A stretch of DNA of 64,000 nt. Source: Streptomyces sp. NRRL S-646 (GTDB lineage Bacteria; Actinomycetota; Actinomycetes; Streptomycetales; Streptomycetaceae). A program made the position numbers and the translations under genes. The stretch is from positions 62,001-126,000 of the forward strand of contig NZ_JODC01000002.1 in the NCBI RefSeq assembly GCF_000720765.1, written 5' to 3'. Below the pieces are notes generated by a model, which worked only from the letters and a program-made list of their open reading frames with translations, was not told the origin of the DNA and did not search any database. This document shows positions 58,938 through 64,000 of this stretch, piece by piece. The stretch's first letter is position 1, and the number at the start of each line of letters is the position of its first letter.

Positions 58938-59654
58938 CTACGGCGCCTCCCGCCCCCCGAACGCCTCCGCGTCCCACGTCCCCTCCAGCCGCGGCGCCAG
59001 CCAACCCGACGCCGCCGTACGGAAGTCGGCGGGCGCCAGCGAGGCCGCTCCGGCGGGCAGCGCGCCCAGTAGCGGTGCGCCGGCCACCTCCGGCAGGTCC
59101 GCCACGTTGCAACGGGAGGCGAGGTCGGGGGAACCGGGCCAGCTGCCGATCACGATCCCGGCCAGGTCGAGCCGCCGGGACCGGAGTTCACGCGCCGTCA
59201 GCTCCGTCGTGTTCAACGTGCCCAGGCCGGCCGACGCCACCACCAGCACCGGCGCCTTCAACAGCTCTGCCGCGTCCGCCAGCGTCCCGCCCTCCGGGTC
59301 GAAGCGGACGAGCAGCCCGCCCGCTCCCTCCACCAGCACCAGGTCGTGCTCGGCGGCCAGCTTGGCGGCGGCCTCGGCGACGTCCCGCGGGCGCACCGGG
59401 GGCATCCCGGCCCGCCGGGCCGCCGTCCCCGGCGCCAACGGCTCGGGAAAACGGGCGAGTTCGGCCGTCGTCACGGCACCCGCGAGCCGGGCGACCTCGG
59501 CGGCGTCCCCGGGCTCGTCCGGCCCTACGCCCGTCTGCGCGGCCTTCAGCACGGCCACCGACCGGCCCGCCGCGAGGGCGCAGGCGGCGACCGCGGCGGT
59601 CGTGACCGTCTTGCCGACCTCCGTGCCGGTGCCCGTGATCACCAGGATCGTCAT
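58938..59654 (-). CDS. bioD: dethiobiotin synthetase
   Basis: This 238-residue enzyme closes the ureido ring of DAPA with CO2 and ATP to give dethiobiotin. The P-loop is 'VITGTGTEVGKTVTTAAVAA' (GTxTxVGKT), and 'LVLVEGAGGLLVRFDPEG' is the E-G-A-G-G motif. The ATG at 59654 is 2 bp downstream of the bioA stop. It is the last gene of the minus-strand bioB-bioA-bioD operon. Confidence 0.95.
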   Translation of the reverse strand: MTILVITGTGTEVGKTVTTAAVAACALAAGRSVAVLKAAQTGVGPDEPGDAAEVARLAGAVTTAELARFPEPLAPGTAARRAGMPPVRPRDVAEAAAKLAAEHDLVLVEGAGGLLVRFDPEGGTLADAAELLKAPVLVVASAGLGTLNTTELTARELRSRRLDLAGIVIGSWPGSPDLASRCNVADLPEVAGAPLLGALPAGAASLAPADFRTAASGWLAPRLEGTWDAEAFGGREAP

Positions 59655-59656
59655 GC

Positions 59657-60937
59657 TCAGCTTCCTCCAGCCGCCGCGCACACCGCGCGCGCGATCCGTG
59701 CCACGTCGGCGTCCCCGGTGACGTACGGCGGCATCGTGTAGATCAGGTCGCGGAACGGCCGCAGCCACACGCCCTCGCGTACGGCCGCATCCGTCGCCGC
59801 CTTCATGTCGACGGCGTGGTCCAACTGCACGACTCCGATGGCGCCGAGGACCCGCACGTCCTGCACGCCCGGGAGCTCGAGAGCCGGCGCCAGACCCTCC
59901 CGCAGCCCCGTCTCGATCCGCTTGACCTCACCGAGCCAGTCCTGGCCGAGCAGCAGCTCGATCGAGGCGCAGGCGACGGACGCGGCCAGGGGGTTGCCCA
60001 TGAACGTGGGACCGTGGGCCAGGACCGGCACCTCGCCCTGCGAGATCCCGTCGGCCACCCGGGAGGTGCACAGGGTTGCCGCCAGCGTCATATAGCCGCC
60101 GGTCAGGGCCTTGCCCACGCACATCACGTCCGGCGTCACAGCGGCATGGTCGGCGGCGAACAGGGCGCCCGTACGGCCGAACCCGGTCGCGATCTCGTCG
60201 AACACCAGCAGGACGTCATGCGCGTCGCACGCCTCGCGCAGCACCCGCAGATACGCAGGGGAGTGGAAGCGCATCCCGCCCGCTCCCTGCACCACCGGCT
60301 CGACGATCACCGCGGCCAGTTCGTCGGCGTGCCGCTCGATCGCCGAGTGCAACTGCTCCGCGTACGACTCCTCGTACTCGGCCGGGGGCGCGTCCACGAA
60401 CACCTGGCGCGGCAGTACCCCGCTCCACAGTTCGTGCATCCCGCCCTCGGGGTCGCACACCGACATGGGCTGCCAGGTGTCGCCGTGATAGCCGCCGCGC
60501 CAGGTCAGCAGCCGCTGCTTGCCGCCCCGGCCCAGTGAACGCCAGTACTGCAGGCACATCTTGGCCGCGACCTCGACCGACACCGAACCGGAGTCGGCGA
60601 GGAAGACATGTTCCAGACCCTCGGGTGACATGTCGACAAGGTGCTTGGCGAGCCGGACGGCGGGCTCGTGGGTGAGCCCGCCGAACATCACATGGCTCAT
60701 CCGGCCGAGCTGCTCGCGCGCGGCCTCGTTGAGCACCGGATGGTTGTAGCCGTGGATGGCCGACCACCAGGACGACATGCCGTCGACCAGCTCGCCCGAG
60801 CCGTCCGCCAGCCGCAGCCGCACCCCGCTCGCCGACTCGACGACGAGCGGGTCGACGCGGCCGGGCATGGGCCCGTACGGATGCCAGACATGCCGCCGGT
60901 CGAGCTCCAGCAGCTCGGAGACGGGCAGGTCAGGCAT
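59657..60937 (-). CDS. bioA: adenosylmethionine-8-amino-7-oxononanoate aminotransferase
   Basis: This 426-residue PLP class III aminotransferase converts KAPA to DAPA with SAM as amino donor. It has 'HVWHPYGPM' and '[16 protein letters not shown]', typical of BioA, '[19 protein letters not shown]', and the PLP Lys in '[17 protein letters not shown]'. It overlaps bioB by 8 bp (60930-60937). Confidence 0.96.
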   Translation of the reverse strand: MPDLPVSELLELDRRHVWHPYGPMPGRVDPLVVESASGVRLRLADGSGELVDGMSSWWSAIHGYNHPVLNEAAREQLGRMSHVMFGGLTHEPAVRLAKHLVDMSPEGLEHVFLADSGSVSVEVAAKMCLQYWRSLGRGGKQRLLTWRGGYHGDTWQPMSVCDPEGGMHELWSGVLPRQVFVDAPPAEYEESYAEQLHSAIERHADELAAVIVEPVVQGAGGMRFHSPAYLRVLREACDAHDVLLVFDEIATGFGRTGALFAADHAAVTPDVMCVGKALTGGYMTLAATLCTSRVADGISQGEVPVLAHGPTFMGNPLAASVACASIELLLGQDWLGEVKRIETGLREGLAPALELPGVQDVRVLGAIGVVQLDHAVDMKAATDAAVREGVWLRPFRDLIYTMPPYVTGDADVARIARAVCAAAGGS

Positions 60938-62123
60938 TGGGCGCGAGATCCGTTCCGACACCGCGGTGGCGCATGGCGACCAGGTCGGTGCGGGGCTCGG
61001 CCGAGGCCGCCGGGGCAGCCGTACCGCAGACACCGCCGTCCTCGTGCGACCCGCAGCCGGCGCCCTCGTGGGAACTGCAGCCTGCAGCAGCGTGCGACCC
61101 GCAGCCGCCACCGGACGTCGCGCGGTGCTCCGGGAGCGTCACCTCGCCGGCGCCCTCCACCTCGAAGCCGGCGTCCGCGATCATCTCCAGGTCGGCCTTG
61201 CCGGCCTGGCCCTCGCTGGTGAGGTAGTCGCCGAGGAAGATCGAGTTCGCCAGGTTCAGCGCCAGGGGCTGGATGGTGCGCAGGTGGACCTCGCGGCCGC
61301 CGGCGATGCGCACCTCGACGTCCGGACAAACGAACCGCACCATCGCCAGGATCCGCAGGCAGCGCTGCGGGGTGAGGTGCCACTCCTTGGCGAGCGGGGT
61401 GCCCTCCATCGGGATCAGGAAGTTGACCGGCACCGAGTCCGGGTCCAGCTCGCGCAGCGAGAAGACCACGTCCACCAGGTCCTCATCGGTCTCGCCCATG
61501 CCCGCGATCAGACCGGAGCAGGCGGACAGACCGGCCGCGTGCGCCTTGGTCACGGTGTCCACCCGGTCGGCGTACGTGTGCGTGGTCGTGATGTCCCCGT
61601 ACGTCGCCTCGGACGTGTTCAGGTTGTGGTTGTAGGCGTCCGCACCCGCCTCGCGCAGCCGCTCCGCCTGGCCGTCGGAGAGCAGACCGAGACAGGCGCA
61701 CACCTCGACGCCCTCGTTCTGCTCCTTGATCGCCTTGATGGTGCCGGCGACCCGGTCCACGTCCCGGTCGGTCGGCCCACGCCCGGACGCCACCAGGCAC
61801 ACCCGCTTGGCGCCACCCGCCAGACCGGCCGCCGCGGCCTGCGAGGCCTCGTCCGGCTTGATCCAGGTGTACTTCAGGATGTCGGCCTTGGAGCCGAGCC
61901 GCTGGGAGCAGTACGAGCAGTCCTCCGGACACAGTCCGGACTTCAAGTTGACGAGGTAGTTGAGTTTCACCCGTCGGCCGAACCAGTGCCGGCGCACCTT
62001 TCCGGCCGCGGCCACCACATCGAGCACGTCGTCGTCGGAAGTGGCGAGGACGGCCAGAGCTTCCTCGCGGGTCGGCAGCTCGCGCCGAAGCCCCTTGTCC
62101 ACCAGCGTGTTCAGCAGGTCCAT
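60930..62123 (-). CDS. bioB: biotin synthase with Cys/His-rich C-terminal tail
   Basis: This 397-residue radical SAM enzyme inserts sulfur into dethiobiotin. The [4Fe-4S] motif is '[10 protein letters not shown]' (CxxxCxxC); further cluster ligands lie in 'CACLGLLS', '[19 protein letters not shown]' (Arg ligand of the [2Fe-2S] cluster) and '[15 protein letters not shown]'. Normal BioB ends near residue 335. Here about 60 more residues follow, with repeated 'GCGSHE'-type units ('[20 protein letters not shown]') and five Cys and three His. ATG 62123 is the start. It is the first gene of the minus-strand biotin operon. Confidence 0.96.
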   Translation of the reverse strand: MDLLNTLVDKGLRRELPTREEALAVLATSDDDVLDVVAAAGKVRRHWFGRRVKLNYLVNLKSGLCPEDCSYCSQRLGSKADILKYTWIKPDEASQAAAAGLAGGAKRVCLVASGRGPTDRDVDRVAGTIKAIKEQNEGVEVCACLGLLSDGQAERLREAGADAYNHNLNTSEATYGDITTTHTYADRVDTVTKAHAAGLSACSGLIAGMGETDEDLVDVVFSLRELDPDSVPVNFLIPMEGTPLAKEWHLTPQRCLRILAMVRFVCPDVEVRIAGGREVHLRTIQPLALNLANSIFLGDYLTSEGQAGKADLEMIADAGFEVEGAGEVTLPEHRATSGGGCGSHAAAGCSSHEGAGCGSHEDGGVCGTAAPAASAEPRTDLVAMRHRGVGTDLAPNA

Positions 62124-62231
62124 GAGAGCCGATCCTGTCCTACGGAAGCGCTCCCGGCCAAGGAGAGAATGAACAACAGGCGCACTTCGTCGTGTGTGTA
62201 TTGCCACACCATGGGGTGCGGCCCCTCCGGC

Positions 62232-62246
62232 TAGTGTCTGTTCACT
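62232..62246. promoter_or_regulatory. candidate promoter/operator between bioB and bioF
   Basis: AGTG-N6-CACT (62233-62246) overlaps a TAGTGT -10-like hexamer (62232-62237), about 35 bp before the bioF ATG. TGTTCA (62239-62244) has an inverted partner TGAACA at 62170-62175 on the bioB side. A repressor such as an actinobacterial BioQ could act here, but the match is only suggestive. Confidence 0.3.
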
Positions 62247-62270
62247 GCCTACAAAAGCCCCGGAGGAGCC

Positions 62271-63407
62271 ATGGCGTTCGGCTGGATCGACGAACAGGCG
62301 CAGCTGCGCCGCCGCGCCGGACTCGTAAGGACCCTGCGCCCGCGCCCGGCCGACTCCCCGCTGCTGGACCTCGCGAGCAACGACTACCTGGGGCTGGCCC
62401 ACCATCCGGCCGTCGCCGAGGGCGCGGCGGTGGCCGCGCGGACCTGGGGCGGCGGCTCGACCGGTTCGCGGCTCGTCACGGGCACGACGGAGCTCCACAC
62501 CGAGCTGGAGCGCGAGCTGGCCGAGTTCTGCGCGTTCGAGGCAGCACTCGTCTTCTCCTCCGGCTACGCGGCCAACCTCGCGGCGGTCACCGCGCTGGCC
62601 CCGCACGGCTCGCTGATCGTCTCCGACGCGGGCAACCACGCCTCCCTGATCGACGGCTGCCGGCTGGCCCGCGGCACCACGCAGGTCGTGCCGCACTCCG
62701 ATCCGGAGGCGGTGCGCAAGGCGCTGCAGACACACGAGGACAGCGCGGCCACCGCGGTCGTCGTCTCCGACACGGTCTTCTCGGTCGACGGCGACGCCGC
62801 GCCGCTGGCCGAACTGGCCGCCGCCTGCCGGGAGCACGGCGCGGGCCTGCTGGTCGACGACGCGCACGGGCTCGGCGTCCTCGGTGACGGCGGCCGCGGC
62901 GCCCCGTACGCGGCGGGCCTCGCGGGCGCCGACGACGTCGTCGTGACCGCCACGCTGTCCAAGTCGTTCGGCAGCCAGGGCGGCGTCGTCCTCGGCCCCG
63001 CCCGGGTCATCGACCACCTCGTCAACGCGGCCCGCACCTTCATCTTCGACACGGGTCTCGCCCCCGCCGCGGCGGGCGCGGCCCTGGCGGCGCTGCGACT
63101 GCTGCGCCGCGAGCCGGACCGTGCGGCACGCGCGCGTGCGGTCGCCGCCGAACTGCACGCACGCCTGACCGCCGCGGGTCACGAGGCGGTACGCCCGGAC
63201 GCCGCGGTCGTCTCCGTGCGCGCGCCGTCCCCGGAGGGGGCCGTGCAGTGGGCGGCCGACTGCCGAACGGCAGGCCTCGCCGTGGGCTGCTTCCGTCCTC
63301 CTTCCGTGCCCGACGGCATCTCAAGGCTGAGGCTGACCGCACGCGCGGACCTCTCCGAGGCACAGATCGAACGCGCTGTACGGGTGATCGGCGAGACGCG
63401 ACCATGA
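62271..63407 (+). CDS. bioF: 8-amino-7-oxononanoate synthase
   Basis: This 378-residue alpha-oxoamine synthase condenses pimeloyl thioester with alanine to make KAPA, the first committed biotin intermediate. It has '[20 protein letters not shown]', '[21 protein letters not shown]', '[13 protein letters not shown]' and the PLP Lys in '[14 protein letters not shown]'. CCGGAGGAG precedes the ATG at 62271. It is divergent from the bioB-bioA-bioD operon, 147 bp apart. Confidence 0.96.
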   Translation: MAFGWIDEQAQLRRRAGLVRTLRPRPADSPLLDLASNDYLGLAHHPAVAEGAAVAARTWGGGSTGSRLVTGTTELHTELERELAEFCAFEAALVFSSGYAANLAAVTALAPHGSLIVSDAGNHASLIDGCRLARGTTQVVPHSDPEAVRKALQTHEDSAATAVVVSDTVFSVDGDAAPLAELAAACREHGAGLLVDDAHGLGVLGDGGRGAPYAAGLAGADDVVVTATLSKSFGSQGGVVLGPARVIDHLVNAARTFIFDTGLAPAAAGAALAALRLLRREPDRAARARAVAAELHARLTAAGHEAVRPDAAVVSVRAPSPEGAVQWAADCRTAGLAVGCFRPPSVPDGISRLRLTARADLSEAQIERAVRVIGETRP

Positions 63408-63432
63408 GTCGGCGTGACACGGCCGTGTGCCG

Positions 63433-63474
63433 CTCGATGCGGAACTGACTCGATGCGGAACTGATCGGAACTGA
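63433..63474 (+). repeat. 16-bp tandem duplication after bioF
   Basis: CTCGATGCGGAACTGA occurs twice in tandem (63433-63448 and 63449-63464), followed by a partial third copy TCGGAACTGA (63465-63474) and looser GGGACTGA/CAGGACTT echoes. It lies between the convergent bioF and DUF397 genes. Confidence 0.8.
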
Positions 63475-63494
63475 CCAGGGCCGAGCGGGACTGA

Positions 63495-63722
63495 TCAGGA
63501 CTTGTATGCGGCCGTGAAGTCCGTCCAGCTCTCGGGGGAGAGGAGCAGGGCGGGCCCGGCCGGGTCCTTGGAGTCGCGCACGGCGAGCAGCCCGGCCCAG
63601 GGGCCGGAGCGCGGCCGTGCCGTCTCGACGCAGTTGTTCGCGCCCGTGCTGTAGCTGCTGCGCAACCACTGCACGTCGGGCAGATCGGTACTGGAAGGTA
63701 CGTTCCGAGGCAGTGCTGACAT
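63495..63722 (-). CDS. DUF397 domain protein
   Basis: This 75-residue protein matches the DUF397 family: 'VQWLRSSYSTGANNCVETAR', 'LLAVRDSKDPAGPALLLSPESWTDFTAA'. These small proteins are abundant in Streptomyces and nearly always follow a WhiJ-like XRE/DUF5753 gene, as here (9 bp gap). They are thought to act as partners of the regulator in development-related control, possibly in a toxin-antitoxin-like manner. The exact function is unknown. Confidence 0.88.
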   Translation of the reverse strand: MSALPRNVPSSTDLPDVQWLRSSYSTGANNCVETARPRSGPWAGLLAVRDSKDPAGPALLLSPESWTDFTAAYKS

Positions 63723-63731
63723 GGTGCCTCC

Positions 63732-64000
63732 TTACGCGCCGTCACCTATCCCGGCGATGTAGTCCAACGAGTCCTCGGGCGAAAGGGCGTGGAACTGAAG
63801 GGCGTTGAAGGCCTCGGTGTAGGCCCGGAGGTCTTCTTTCCGTTCGAGGTAGAGGCTACTCGTCAAGTGGTCGAGAACAACCACGTCGAGATCAGAAGTG
63901 CTCGAAAATGAGAAGATTACGAAAGGTCCGGTGACGCCGACATGTGCTCCGGCAGCGAACGGCAGTACCTGAAGCCGCACTTGAGGCAGCTGTGCCGCCT
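63732..64000 (-). CDS. WhiJ-like XRE regulator (DUF5753), C-terminal part
   Basis: The gene runs off the window's right edge. The visible 89 codons encode the DUF5753 C-terminus, with 'LPFAAGAHVGVTGPFVIFSFS', 'DVVVLDHLTSSLYLERKEDL' and 'YTEAFNALQFHALSPEDSLDYI'. The N-terminal HTH would lie beyond 64000. It is directly upstream of the DUF397 gene, the standard pairing. Confidence 0.8.
   Translation of the reverse strand, partial: AAQLPQVRLQVLPFAAGAHVGVTGPFVIFSFSSTSDLDVVVLDHLTSSLYLERKEDLRAYTEAFNALQFHALSPEDSLDYIAGIGDGA

Overview
The window is very probably chromosomal DNA from a Streptomyces or a close relative. GC is very high with strong third-position G/C bias, and GTG and TTG starts are common. 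The gene families are typical of the genus: large LuxR regulators, an NarL-type two-component pair beside an ABC-2 exporter, MocR, ROK and GntR regulators, a Tat-exported PhoD phosphatase, a DUF397 protein next to an XRE regulator, and LLM-class F420 enzymes. I see no tRNA, rRNA, CRISPR array, intact IS element or phage module. Most of the window looks like core chromosome, interrupted by a few decayed or accessory spots.

Layout. 0-12 kb: an RDD membrane protein with a 9-residue-repeat protein, a hexapeptide acyltransferase, a DMT exporter divergent from an XRE-cupin regulator, a YbaK-domain protein, a CDF metal exporter divergent from an ArsR/SmtB regulator, PobA, an amino-acid permease, a CoA-binding protein, a DUF190 protein, a CysRS-like protein coupled to a SixA-type phosphatase, and YigZ. 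12.1-14.3 kb: a decayed island with a TetR gene carrying an amber codon, followed by fragments of an MFS pump, an old-yellow-enzyme reductase and an alpha/beta hydrolase run together. 14.4-20.7 kb: sbcD-sbcC, an Lrp/AsnC regulator, a rhodanese, and an orphan Imm21-type gene ending in a 14-bp tandem repeat. 20.9-30.3 kb: an SDR remnant, a DUF885 peptidase-like protein, an ACT-GNAT fusion, PhoD, a MocR/EamA pair, a hydrolase and a Rossmann reductase. 30.4-38.2 kb: a SigJ-type ECF sigma factor, GntR, ROK, a two-component system divergent from an ABC-2 exporter, and Mug. 38.2-44.6 kb: purB, an SGNH hydrolase behind a 37-bp perfect inverted repeat, two coupled CNNM/CorC-type proteins, a GNAT and an LLM oxidoreductase. 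44.6-52.8 kb: a MacB/FtsX-type ABC exporter, a CopG/Fic-like toxin-antitoxin pair with a palindromic operator, a methyltransferase, a secreted lipase, and a large LuxR regulator without the N-terminal ATPase. 52.9-53.7 kb: a wrecked PAF-acetylhydrolase/lipase gene. 54.0-58.4 kb: a secreted PQQ-dependent sugar dehydrogenase followed by a tight pqqABCDE operon. 58.4-63.4 kb: a frameshifted SRPBCC gene and the biotin genes, bioD-bioA-bioB on the minus strand and bioF divergent. The window ends in a DUF397 gene and the C-terminal half of a WhiJ-like XRE/DUF5753 regulator.

How genes work together. The clearest multi-gene systems are the PQQ operon, which makes the cofactor next to a probable consumer enzyme; the biotin cluster (KAPA synthase, DAPA aminotransferase, dethiobiotin synthetase, biotin synthase); SbcCD; the LuxR-type two-component system with its divergent ABC-2 exporter; and the CDF/ArsR metal-homeostasis pair. 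Several neighbouring genes overlap by the ATGA/GTGA arrangement, so translational coupling is common. The most unusual items are the PQQ operon in this genus, the collagen-like low-complexity insert in SbcC, the composite pseudogene island, the 37-bp near-loopless hairpin after the SGNH gene, the Cys/His-rich tail of BioB, and the Fic-like toxin that lacks the catalytic His.
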